A stretch of 64,000 nt of DNA from contig JAQFVV010006644.1 in the NCBI GenBank assembly GCA_028023455.1, positions 165,001-229,000 on the forward strand. Reading direction: 5' to 3'. The position numbers and the translations under genes are program-made. Below are positions 10,061 to 21,870 of this stretch, one piece after another. The notes beneath the pieces are model-generated. The model had not been told where the DNA came from. It saw nothing but the letters and a program-made list of their open reading frames with translations, and did no database searches. Source of the DNA: Epiperipatus broadwayi. Taxonomy: Eukaryota > Onychophora > Udeonychophora > Euonychophora > Peripatidae. How positions within the stretch are numbered: the stretch's first letter is position 1; every line of letters begins with the position of its first letter.

Positions 10061-13000
10061 ATATATTATACTTACCATTTTTATTTATACTTTCACAATG
10101 TATATATGTAATGTAATCTTTTTATTTACATCCTCTATAAAAATTCATAGAAATTTATGATTTCTTTAAAACAATTTTTGATATAAATAAATTAATTAAC
10201 CTCTTGTAGGACATGGCTTTTGTCAACAGAGCCAGATATTATCGATTGCTAGAAAGAATGTCCAAGATCACATTAAACATAGGAATTCACTTTCTATTTA
10301 GTTAAACTTACAATATTTGACATGATCGTAAATGGTCTTCCAAGCAGCTGTTGTTAATATTTGATTGACAGAAACATATCTCCTGTAATAAGTTATTTGA
10401 TTTTTCAACAAACATTATCATGCAAAATAAAAGATTATAAATTTCGTTAGGAGGTATAAATAAAATATTATATATTTTAATAAACTATATATATGTGTAA
10501 TCAATTATAGTTCAGATTTTGTCACTTCTTATTTTGAAATCTGTTATATCACAATTAAGTTTCAGCACAAAATTTCAGTTTACTTTAACTGCTATGTAGG
10601 TATTTTTTTTTAAAAAAAAACCTTTTAGTGCTTGGGAGGTAAAGCTTTGAAACATCTAATGACAATAGATATCTTTTGAAATACAAGTAAACAGTGAGCA
10701 AATTATCAATTCTTTATACTGGGGAATAGTGGTAACATAGTAGATTTAAAAATAAGGACATTGCTTATGAAAACTGAAGTCTAATAAGTTACATAGGTTT
10801 TTGAGATTTGTAAATTATATATATATAAATTAATTAGTAAAATGAAATTCTATCATATAAATGAATTTAAATCCGCAGGCAAATTGTATTGATGCATACT
10901 GATTGTTTTTTTTTTTGGATGAAAGAAAGCAATAGCAAATCTGTCCAAGCTACTAAAAATCAAAAGAAAGCCTCTTTCAATCAGTGACTCATGTTTTCAT
11001 GTGAGCAGTTGCTGATGGGATAATCTTAATTTCAAATGTGATAAAAGAAATATTGTTATGCATTGTATCTCAAGTCTTCTAGCTAAAATGTCCAGCTATT
11101 GACTAATAGATAACAGTATGATGACTAATGAAAAGGGGAATCCTTTTGATTAGTTATCAGTTGGTCAGGTTTACTATTTTTTTTAGCCAGAAGAATAAGT
11201 CCTATTGGTTACTGAACATTAATACACCTTGTCTGTGGATTTAAGTTCAGTTATATAATGAAATTCCTATTTATTAATTAATTTACATCTACATTAACCT
11301 GTTATAAAATTATATATATATATATAACCAGTAACCACTTAGACAATCCCAATATCATAACAATCAAAAATTTCAAACTGTTGTCAAGCCAACCTCCTTT
11401 TAACAATAACAGTTTGTATTTTCATCAAGTTACAAATATTTCATAAATGTATTTTTTTTATTTACATTATAATTCCTTCACCTCTAACTTTCATAATTAT
11501 TGTCTAATTACAATCCTAAACTTATTTTATTCCTTCTGTTTTTATTATTTCATTATAAAATATTTAATTATTTTAAGTGTTTATTAAGATATGACATTTT
11601 ATTCTATTACATACAATAATAAGAATAAAATATCAAGCTTTCTTCCAAGATTATATCTCTTATACCTCATACATTAATTTTTTTTTGATTTCCTATATTA
11701 AATAAAACATTCATAAACTATTTCTTTTTAGAATATTCTATTTGTTTGCATTTTATCATTTTTGCAATAAATTAATCTACCTTTATCACCATTTGAATGT
11801 TTAGCTATTACTATTACTTATATCCTGGATTCTTCTAAACCAGTGCAATTTTTCATGATGACAAGAGTGGAATGGATATCTTATAAAATTATGAAAAAAT
11901 GATATCATGGATGAAATGTAACTTAAGGCCACATGTCATACTGTGTTGACCTTAATTTTCTATCTTGTCTACTATTTTAAGTTCTTACAGATTTTAGAAA
12001 ATATCACTTTACATTATATTATAAATATTCTGACATACTCTATATTTTATCATATTTAACCTGAATCAACACATCTATAACACTACAGGATTTCTAATAA
12101 GTATACTTTCCTGTACCACTACTTAAAATCTGACACCCCATATGTAGTACTTACATTGCATAAAATATAATTCATATTCTCTCATAACATCTAAACTTAT
12201 CACTAACACCTTATAATATTTTAACACACCAAGAAGTTTAAAAACAAACAAATAGTTTTATGATAGAACTTATCATAAATATAATAAATCATTTGTTTTT
12301 AACTAATAAAGAGATCGATTATACATACCATTATATAATAAACATATTCAATCCTTTATCATATCATTTAATTTAAATTCACATATTATATATATATCAC
12401 ATATATTTATTTTACTTGATTCCATGCATAAAATTAAATACCAATATCTTATATTTTATAAAATATTACCTTTAATCATAATGTTTTATGATTATGACTG
12501 CCAACTCTCTTCTGAATATCTTATTTCCATTATAGAATTATAAACTAGAATTTTTATTTTATTTTTTATACAAATTTTTTTTAAAAAAACACTTAAATGT
12601 AAAAGAACATATGAAATAAATAATTTATAAAATACTTAATATTATCGTAATATTATATAGTCAATTCAACTAAAATAATACAAACAAAAAGTTTTCTTCA
12701 TCTCCTTGAAAATAAAAAAAATCACATTTTATTAGGAGTATGGTTACCATGATGGCATCATGACCAACTATTGCTTGAAAAAAAAAAAGGAATTTATTTC
12801 CTTTTTTATTCACCTCTAATCCAAATAAGAATTATTAATAACAATAGTTTCTTGTATCATAAATTCATCCTTCATGCTATGACATTTATATATTTAATTC
12901 AAAATTTAATAAAAATATTTTATTACATTTCCTTTTAAAAAATTTCATTGCTTTCAGCAAATGTTAAAGACATATTAGTTCTCTGAATAATTCATATTTA

Positions 13001-13274
13001 AAATAGTTAATAAATTACAAATATCTAAATGATATTAAAGTTAGTAATTATAAACTATTTAGTAGCAATTAATCTGCATCATATTATCCTTTCTTAGGCA
13101 ATCATCATCTTAATTATGTCATAAATAAATTCATATTTTTACATATCAACAGTTTTAATGAATATAAGTAATTATCTTTATTATTACTAAAGATAAGATT
13201 TACCAAAAAATGTTCTTTATCATAAGGCATATAAAATCATTAATAAATAAATTTCGGTACTTGAGTATTAACTA
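10061..13274. other. AT-rich intergenic stretch
   Basis: 3.2 kb with no coding frame, RNA gene or repeat family that I recognise. Only short (TA)n runs (near 11312) and homopolymer blocks such as T8A9 near 10602-10619. Confidence 0.55.
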
Positions 13275-13275
13275 A

Positions 13276-13451
13276 GCTATGACGTATTACACCAAAAGCA
13301 TACTATTCTAATCTTACGATCTTTAAGATAACGTCTCCTAGTGATTTGCGAACAAACTTAATCGATAAAGTTTGCCCGCAGATCACATGGAGAAGTCACC
13401 TTGAAGATTGCAAGATTAGAATAGTATGCCTTCGGGGTAATACATCATAGC
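13276..13451. repeat. 176-bp palindrome with no spacer
   Basis: Two 88-base arms meet exactly at ATCGAT (13361-13366). About 72 of 88 positions match and most differences are transitions. The outer 15 bases of both arms repeat the terminal inverted repeat of the surrounding element, so the palindrome could also be a small foldback element by itself. Confidence 0.85.
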
Positions 13452-13499
13452 ATCATTAATAGGGAAGAAGACGTTCAATGTGGCCATGTTGGTCATTGC

Positions 13500-14480
13500 A
13501 AAATAATAAACTAATAATTTACTACGATAAAAAATTATCAAAAATGGAATATTATAAATAATCATTTACAATTTTTAATGATATTTAAGTAATCATTTGA
13601 CCATGAAAACGATAAAAAGTTATCAAAAATGGAATATTATAAATAATCATCTATAATTTTTTAGGGATATTTAAGTAATCATTCTACCCCCCTCCCCCCA
13701 AACAAACCAATGAACTAATCATATATATATTTTCAGACTAGAAGCCATTGCGAAATAATAACTGATAATTTACTACGATAAAAAATTATCAAAAATGAAT
13801 ATTATAAATAATCATTAACAATTTTTTAACTGCTATTTAGAAACTAATAATTTGATCCTGAAAACAATAAAAAATGATCAAAAATGAATATATTACAAAT
13901 AATCATTACAATTTTTTTGTGGAATATTTAACTAATCGTTTGACCCCGAAATAAAGAAATGATTTTCTAATTTTCAGTCCAAAAATGAGACACATGTATT
14001 GTTCAAGAACAGCAGTAATAATTTACTCCGATAATAAATGCAATAATAAGTAATAATAATTTTATTACAGTAACATATTATCAAAAATAAATATTATAAT
14101 CACAAGATTAGTTAATACCAAAGAAGAATGTCACCATGTTGGCCATTGCGAAATAATAACTATTAATAAACTACGATAAAAAGTTTAGCAAAAATGAATA
14201 TTATAATTTTTAGAACGATATTTAACTAATCATTTCACCCTGAAACAAAAGAAATGAACTAATCATTATAACTTTTTTTTCTCACACTAAATTTAGCATG
14301 CAGGTTCTGCCAATTTTTAGTCCAAAAATGAGACACATTTATTTTCAGAACAGCAGTAATAATTTACTCCGATAATAAATGAACTAATAAGTAATATTTT
14401 ATTACAATAAAATATTAGCAAAAATAAGTATTATAAATAATCTTTATAATTTTTAATGGTATTTAACTAATTATTTACAT
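13500..14480. repeat. Degenerate tandem repeat, about 85-bp units with higher-order copies
   Basis: The block ACGATAAAAAATTATC, followed by AAAAATG and AATATTATAAATAATCAT, recurs near 13524, 13609, 13777, 13865, 14060, 14176 and 14401, usually with a TATTTAACTAATCATTT block after it. Longer segments also repeat: CCATGTTGGYCATTGC at about 13480 and 14130, and CCAAAAATGAGACACAT at about 13978 and 14315. Confidence 0.8.
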
Positions 14481-15016
14481 TTAAAAAAAAAAAAATTGTT
14501 CTCAATTATAAACCACAAATAACTGGCTTTATGAGATAGTGCGATACTGAAATTCAATCGCTTTTTATAAACAGTAAGTCCCTTTTCTTAGTTTTTGACA
14601 GACATTTTGGTTAATTAGTCATGGTCATTAGTAATACAATTATATAAATTAATAATAAAATTTGATAAATTAGGAATACAGTTTGATAAATTAGTAATAA
14701 AATTTGATAAAATTAGTAAATAAAATCAGCAATAGTTCAATGATCAAAATATAAAATAAGCAATCATAAAATATTCAATTCTTACAATGGCAGATCAGAC
14801 ACTGTAAAAAAAAACCGCGTCTCACTTGGTCAATGCAAGCAGGTAAAAGAGACAGATATTTACCCAGAATTCACCCAAGTGTTTTAAAATCTCGAAGGTG
14901 ACCATGAAAACACCTTGACCACTTCTATCGATTAGTCATGCCAATGTTTCAGTTGGACATTGTTTTGGTTCTTCGACGATGATATCTACCGGTGGCTTGT
15001 GTAATACATCATAGCT

Positions 15017-16232
15017 TAATTAATATTCAAATACCTAAATTCCTTACATCTCTATTTCATTTCAGGTAACAAAAACAATTTAGTAATATGCAGTTTCTTT
15101 TGTAGAGATACATTTTATCCAATTTATTGAAGTTTTTTTCCAAGCATTTTCATAACTTTATAGTCAGCATATATAGAGTACCAACAAGGATAGTTTACTT
15201 TTTATTCCATGATGGAATTAATTAACAAACTTCTTAAAATGAATTTCATGTTTTTAGAATTACTATTATTGTATTACATAAATAGAAATAACCTTTCACC
15301 TTTGATGTTATCAAGAAATGATTAATTACAATTAATTAACAATCTTTGTGGCCAAGCCATTTTTTTCATTAAACCTATAGTAGTTCCTTTGTTAAAGTTT
15401 TTTGGTGAAGTACAATGGGTTTTCTGTTACTTCAAAATCAAGTTCTTATATGGATTTAAACTTAGAAAACTATTTTTTATAAATGTGAGAATTGAAAGAA
15501 TAGCATCTTTTTTAACTTTCTGTAAATAATATTTTAAATTTGTTTCTATTCTTTATTATAATTTCTATAAATTATTTTTTGCTAAATTTAAAAGTGTATA
15601 AGTTGATGAGCTTTCCTACTGCAATCTAAGTTGAGAAAAAAAATCCAAAGTTTTGATGTTAAGCAGTTTTTGTAACAGATTTAGCTATCTAAAATATACA
15701 GTATTTAAATTCGTTTTCAGATTTATGGGTTAAAAAATTTTATTGTTTAAATTTAAAGCTTAGCATTTTTGAAGCTAAGTATCATTGAATATTTAGTATA
15801 AAACTAATAAGTATTATTGTCTTTTATTTTATTCTGCGAACTATTTAGGTGAATGCTAAATAATAATAAAAATATCGACATTAATTCGATCTATTTATAA
15901 AACATTACCATATTCATGAATAATATATATAAGTGTTGATCAGCAAGACTTTCTAATTGATACTTTCAATGAAATTTCTTATATGATGGTAATATTTTGC
16001 TGAAAATCAACGAAGATTACATTATTTGCACAAAGCATAACAGAAAATTGCAGTAAAGAACTGTTTAAAATATAGTATTGAAAAGAATAAACCTGAACAG
16101 TAGTATTTTTTTTCTTTGCCTCTTCTGAACAAATTTGTACTACATATCTTTGTTTTACCATCTTTTTTTCTCTTGAAAAGATCTAGCAGAGTATTTTCAT
16201 TTAAAAATGGGTTAATTATATAGTCAGAAAAT
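15017..16232. other. AT-rich stretch, nothing recognised
   Basis: No convincing frame or repeat. The minus frame at 15979-16161 (60 aa) has no recognisable motif and no support. Confidence 0.5.
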
Positions 16233-16367
16233 GACTAAAATGGTCTTGCGTTGTTAGCCGAGCGCTATCGCAGCTGCCATGCAAGCAAGTAGTTGGTTGC
16301 AGACGGTTGTGGGTTCGCGTCCCGGTCGATGCTATGACATATGAAAAAAAAAAAAAGTCTAAAATTG
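16233..16367 (+). mobile_element. tRNA-derived SINE, copy 1
   Basis: A tRNA-like body at 16248-16332 has an A-box-like TTAGCCGAGCGC and a B-box GGTTCGCGTCC, with acceptor-like ends GCGTTG and CGATGC that can pair with wobbles. After it come CTATGACATATG and an A13 tail at 16344-16356. The flanks CTAAAATGG and CTAAAATTG look like a short imperfect target duplication. The same body, ends and tail recur at 30.8 kb and 51.7 kb. This copy has a longer variable region than a normal tRNA. RNA polymerase III would transcribe such elements; LINE enzymes move them. A tRNA pseudogene is the alternative, but the shared tail argues for a SINE. Confidence 0.75.
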
Positions 16368-18615
16368 CAAGTGTTTTTCTATATTCCATTTAAGATATAT
16401 AAAATCATTAAGTAAAATAATAAAACTCTCTTACCAAAGTAATCGTTATAAAATAGTTCCTGTAACATTTGTCTGACCGATATCATTTTTTCAGCTTTAT
16501 TTTTATATATATGGTACAATCAGAGATTTTATAAGGAAAGGCTTGAAAATACAAACTAAATTTGTTGAATTGTTAGTCTGTAAAAACAAAAAAATGTATA
16601 GTAAGTAATAAATAAAAGAAAAGTAAGCTATGCAATATCTTAAAAAAAAAAGAAAGTTCATATTATTATTATAAATCAAGAAAACGATTTTTTCTGGACC
16701 ATTATTAAAAAGGTTTTGCTATTCTGAAACTAATATTATCAGGGACGAAAAAATGTAAAAGGCTTAAGGGAATTGGTATATATGTATTTACAATGAAAGC
16801 CTGTTTACGAATTATATAACCTGTGAGGTAATTTGAAGTTAATTTATTATATAACTCTAATTCGTATTTTAAACTTACGACATTATTGGCTGAAATATTT
16901 AAATATTGATACTATTGAAATCTTTAGCGTAATAATAAAAAAAGTCTTTTATTTTTATATTTTCCCTCTAATTCTTCTTACCATAATCTTATTATATTTT
17001 TGCAAAGTAATTTTCCTAAATCAAAAGCTTTAAAAAATTTGAATGAAAATTACTTCAAACTTTCATTTGAGTAATTACAATAATTTGTTGACAGATATAA
17101 ACAATATTTTCCACTTCAGTCATTCCACATCTTTGGATTACTGAGACGTGTTTTGAACGCATGTCAACGGTAATGAATGCCGCTTGTCATTCTTTTCTAG
17201 TTGCGTGTTTCTCTGATTAACTTGTCAATACGGAAACGACCCCTCATTATCGGCTTCGAATTTCTTTGCATTCACAAGTAAACAAAGTATTTGATAATAT
17301 TAAAAGGAGACTTTTTTAAAATTTATCATTTAACCGATCTTTTTTTTAAAAAAAAAAAAAAAAAAACGGTATAGCTGTTTGTATTTCCTACAACTGCGCG
17401 TGCACAGACACTTGAAAATGTAGATATATAAGTATTTTAATTTTTCATTTGTAAAAAATGCAGAGATATAAGAAATTATGATTCTGAAAGAAATCTTAAT
17501 AACAATTGCTTTTTTTGGTGATGCTATTAAAAAGAATTTCTCTCTCATCCGCCTCTCCCACCCATGCGCATACCTATTTTTCACTAGATTATTATCAGAA
17601 ATGGGAAATGGAATGAGTTTTTAATAAGCATAATAAAAAAAAAGTTTGAAAATCTTTTTCAAATATTGAATTATAATAAATTATTTTCATGAACATAGTA
17701 TGTTGAATCATTCAACTAAATAGACAACAATTTTCTATAAAAAAAAATAGATGAAATGTAATCCATTTAAGAAAAACTTGAGCCATTTAACATATTGCTT
17801 TTTTCTAACAATGATAATATCTAAAAAAAGTTTCTAGGAATAAATTTTTGGAAAATTTATTGGAACAATTTCAGGATGTAATCTAAATATTTTTAAAATA
17901 ACAGCATCTTTAGCACTAGCTTAGTTTGCAGCTCTATAGCATACTTCAGTTTGGAAAAAATACATCCCACATCAATTTTCGGTACATTTTTCAAACATTA
18001 CCATAAAAAAATATTACATGCTAACTTAAATTCTCTTGTTTTTGCTATGAATAGTCATTATTTTATATATTTCTTTATCAAATATTATTAAGAAAACTGC
18101 CTCACAAAATGTAGATCAGATTTATATTGTCAGAAGACATACTTTTATCATTTGAGACATTATTTCTGGATGTTTAATCAGAAGATATTTCACACAATCA
18201 AGAATTATAATCCAAGAAATGGATGCTTTTAAAGTTCTAACCTTGTTTATATTTTAAGACTCAATAACAAATTCAGTTGGATTTGATTTTTGCAGAAAAT
18301 GTTCATTCACCAATAGGTTTATAACCAAAACTGAACATTGGGTTTGTTTATTTCAGAAATAAAATCAAATATGTACTTGATGTCAAGCACAAACAATGAA
18401 CAACATAATTGATGGCACATATTAGTTTATATTTACAATGACATAATTAAAGGATATAAATCATTAATGAATACATTCTTTGATAACATATTACAAAGAT
18501 TCTTTTATAACTGATTTTAAATATCTGTCTTAAAAAAGCAACTCCATGTTAAACAAAAAATAATTCTAAGGATTCAGTTTTTCAGTACCTAATCAAGTTG
18601 AATTTTTATATCATT
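16368..18615. other. AT-rich stretch with a slightly GC-richer block
   Basis: No frame I can defend. 17100-17290 is less AT-rich than its surroundings and contains no open frame of note. A21-type A run at 17349-17367. Open frames at 16833-17033 and 17330-17584 have low-complexity composition and are likely accidental. Confidence 0.5.
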
Positions 18616-18617
18616 AG

Positions 18618-18705
<88 letters not shown>
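18618..18705. repeat. (TA)n microsatellite
   Basis: About 44 perfect TA units directly against the 3' end of the RTE copy that follows. RTE-type LINEs often end in short tandem repeats, so it may have grown from the element's tail. Confidence 0.95.
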
Positions 18706-18707
<2 letters not shown>

Positions 18708-19174
18708 TCATCAACCATTAACAATATACTGCAGAATGAAGGTCTCTCCAAGTTCAATCCATCTTTTCCTATCTTGAGCTTCTCTTCTCCACATCACCCC
18801 TGCACACTTTATTATTTCATCCATCCATCTCACATGTGGTCTATTTCTGGATCTTTTACAATCTATTGGAATCCAGTTTAAAAGTTCAATTGTCCATCGA
18901 ATATATCAAATTTTCTAGCAATATGTCCAGCCCAACTCCACTTCAGTCTTTTAAGTTTTTCAATGAGGTCAGTAACACCTGTTTGTTCTCTTACCCATAT
19001 ATTGCATTTTCAATTTATTCTTGTTACTCCCAACATGCATCTCTCCATACTTCCTTGGGTCGTCTGAAGTCTCTGTATAGCTCTTTTATTAAGTGTCCAA
19101 GTCTCAGATTCATAAGTAAGAACTGGCAAAACACATTTATTAAAAACCTCCCTTTTCAAACACATAGGCATATT

Positions 19175-20627
19175 TCATTTTAGTATCAAATTATTTTTAA
19201 CAAAAGCACTCCAACCAAGTTTAATTCTATGATTAATTTCATCCATTATGTTTCCATCTGTATTAATAATCTGACCAAGGTATTTGTAACTGTTAACTTC
19301 TAACTCATCATAATCAATCTTTATTTTCATATTTTGAGAAAATCTATTAAACATTACTTTAGTATTCTTAAGATTTATCTTTAGTCCTACTTTCATCTGA
19401 TAACTCCTGCAACATTTCCTGTAGTTCTAAAGCATTATTTAAAAAAACAACTACATCAACTGCAAAAATCTAAATGACTTAAATAATCTCCATTTACTAC
19501 CACTCCTTTAGCTTTCTATTTTAATCCACAAAATATTCTTGCAGCACTGCTATAAAAAGTTTTGGAGATATGTAGTCACCCTGTCTTACACTCTTTTCAA
19601 TGTTGATTTTCCTACTATCATTATGTAATCTAATTGTTGCTGTTACATTTTTATAAATATTCTTTAAAATATGACAATATCCTTGATCTACACCTTGATG
19701 ATCCAATGCTTTAATCACTGAAGAAATGTTTATAGAATCAAATGCCTTTTTATAATCTACAAATCCTAAGCATAAAGGCAACTCATATTTATTTGCCTTT
19801 TCTATAACTTCTCTCAATACCTGAATATGATCTACTGTACTAAAACTACTTTTAAATTCAGCTTGTTCTTTTGGTTGATGGAAATCCAGTGTTTTCTGTA
19901 GACGAGTTGTAATTATCTTAGTAAAAAATTTGTATAAAACTGATAAAAGACTGATAGGTCTGTAATTTCTAATATCTTCTTTATCACCTTTTTAAAATAT
20001 TAATATTAATACTGCATTCTTCCAATCATCTGGTACATCTTTATCATTTAGACATTTGGTATATAACTTTGCTAATTTTTTTCCTATTTCTTTACCTGCT
20101 TCTTTTAATATATCAATTATAATTCCATCATTACATGGAGACTTCCCTTTCTTCATAAATTTAATTGCATGTATCACTTCCTCATTCAAAATTTTGGACA
20201 AGGAGGCATTTGTTCTTTATTACTATATAATTCTTGATAGAAGTCTTCAACACATTTCATAATGTCATCTCTCTTTTTAGTAATAATGCCATCTTTTTTT
20301 CTTATTGCAGATATAAATTTCCTACCAATACCAAAATGTTGTTTTACACTCTTTAGAATTTTTTTTCTCTTCTACAGCTTTTCTTGCTAGTTCACAATTA
20401 TACTTTCTTATATCATTTTCAACTCTTTTCCACACCATTTTACAAAATTTGAAATATTCAATCTTTTTTAATGCATCATTGTTGTATATCCTCATATTCC
20501 TTCTTTTCTTTATAAATTCTCTAGTCTCAGTAGAAATTTTATTGGTCAATTGCTGCTTTTTTCTACCAGCTATTTTTCTTGCAGTTTTTAAAAGTGTATC
20601 AGTTATTTTTCTATTAATGTCATTCAA
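19175..20627 (-). pseudogene. Reverse transcriptase part of RTE copy 1, broken
   Basis: Minus-strand frames at 20322-20627 (basic linker), 19992-20201 (KFMKKGKSPCNDGI, DVPDDWKNAV), 19521-19817 (GFVDYKKAFDSI, RQGDYISPKLF) and 19175-19396 (VGLKINLKNTKVMFN, YLGQIINTDGN). They cover RT motifs 1 to 7. The active site, FADD in the 24.5-kb copy, reads FAVD here (around 19455), so one catalytic Asp is lost in addition to the frameshifts. Functional only in the ancestor. Confidence 0.8.
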
Positions 20628-20795
20628 ATTTGAATCATGTTCTAAATCTATTAATACTTGAAACTGATTTGTAAGTTCTAATTTAAATTCATTAGAACGT
20701 TTCTGAAGATTAGGACTATCAACTGTAAATATTGTTTTTCTTAATCATTTTTGTCTCTCTAGTTTTACATTAACACGTATCTTACACCTTACTAA

Positions 20796-21546
20796 TCAAT
20801 GATCACTTCCTGTGTTAAATTTACTAAAAACATTACAATTTTGAAATATGTATTTCCTGTTACTCAAAATATAATCCAATTCTGCTGTACTTTCATTTGG
20901 ATGCGTCCATATCCATTTCATTTTAACATTTTTCTCAAAAAAAGAATTCATAATATAAAGTTTTTCTTTTTCTGCAAACTCCACAAGTCTATGAGTCTTT
21001 TATTTTTATTACCATAACCAAAATTACCTACAGCACTTTCATCGTTCATTTGTTTACCAATTCTAGCATTAAAGTCTCCCATAACAATTTTAAAATGTTG
21101 TTTACTCTGATCAAAAGCCTTTTGTACATCCATATAAAAATCTTTTACTACTTCATCACTATGAGAACTTGTTAGGGCATAAACCGGAATTATCTGCATT
21201 TGGTATCTGCTATATCTTACGACTCTGTCTGATACACCATCAATCTTCACAATATTGTTCTTCCACTTTTTATTTATAATGAATCCTACTCCACTTGTAT
21301 TTCCAATATTTGTGCCTTTATAGTAGAGTATATGTTCTCTTTTTAAATCAATGTTTCTTCACCTTTTCTTCTATTTTCACAAAGTCCAATAATGTCCCAT
21401 TTAATATAAGACAGTTCTTCTAATTCTTGCAATATTCCTTCACTTGAAAGTGATCTGCAGTTGTAAGTACCTAAATAAAAAGTCATCAAATGGCAGCCTG
21501 AGTCTACAATCAGGGAATTCTTAGCATCTCTACCTTCAGCCACCAA
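20796..21546 (-). pseudogene. Endonuclease part of RTE copy 1, broken
   Basis: Three minus-strand frames carry the domain. 21343-21546 has GTYNCRSLSSEG and IIGLCENRRKGEE, with the motif-II glutamate. 20948-21250 has VMGDFNARIGK, with the Asp and Asn of motif DFN. 20796-20984 has ELDYIL and ends in GSDH, the catalytic SDH motif. A TGA follows SDH at once (20796-20798), and the same stop is present in the copies at 25681 and 47206. In live RTE elements this domain nicks the target. Two frameshifts separate the pieces. Confidence 0.8.
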
Positions 21547-21870
21547 CCACTGCCTTGATTGGTGACTTTACAGCCTCCTGGGAATAAGGGCCTTGATATA
21601 TTTTTGTCTGTCATGATTGTATATATTGGAAAAATATTCTTAAACTCGGAGGTAAAAAGCCAATAATCTCATCACACTGGCTAATGTGTGTTGGTGAGCA
21701 GCCCATCCATTTTCTTATACTATATGAATAATCACATAGTAATAACAGCTGCTATGACATGAACGTATGGAGTGGACATTAAGAATTTGCCTTGCTCTCT
21801 TCATTTAAGGCCTCCGAGAGGAATCAAAGAGTCTCCTTTCTGTTAATAGCAAACTCCTTTCTGCAGCCAT

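Larger units (their letters stand above)
13275..15016. mobile_element. TIR element with TA target duplication, 1742 bp
   Basis: AGCTATGACGTATTACAC at 13275-13292 and its reverse complement with one mismatch at 14999-15016 form 18-bp terminal inverted repeats. TA flanks both (13273-13274 and 15017-15018). There is no transposase frame inside. The interior is a 176-bp palindrome at the left end, then about 1 kb of degenerate tandem repeat, then a 200-bp more GC-rich right end. A TA duplication is typical of Tc1/mariner-type and several MITE groups, so it is probably a non-autonomous DNA transposon. The superfamily is not proved. Confidence 0.65.
18706..21870 (-). mobile_element. RTE-type LINE, family B copy 1, near full length
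   Basis: 3.17-kb element on the minus strand. The 5' end (near 21870) begins ATGGCTGCAGAAAGG, shared with the copy at 24535, and the 3' end reads GGTTGATGATGATA. In order on the minus strand: a 5' leader of about 320 bp, an N-terminal segment, AP-type endonuclease, a linker and reverse transcriptase. The reading frame is broken by several frameshifts and stops. Family knowledge: RTE elements of about 3.2 kb code one protein with endonuclease and RT, which fits. Near-identical sequence to 45176-47880 shows recent common origin. Confidence 0.88.
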
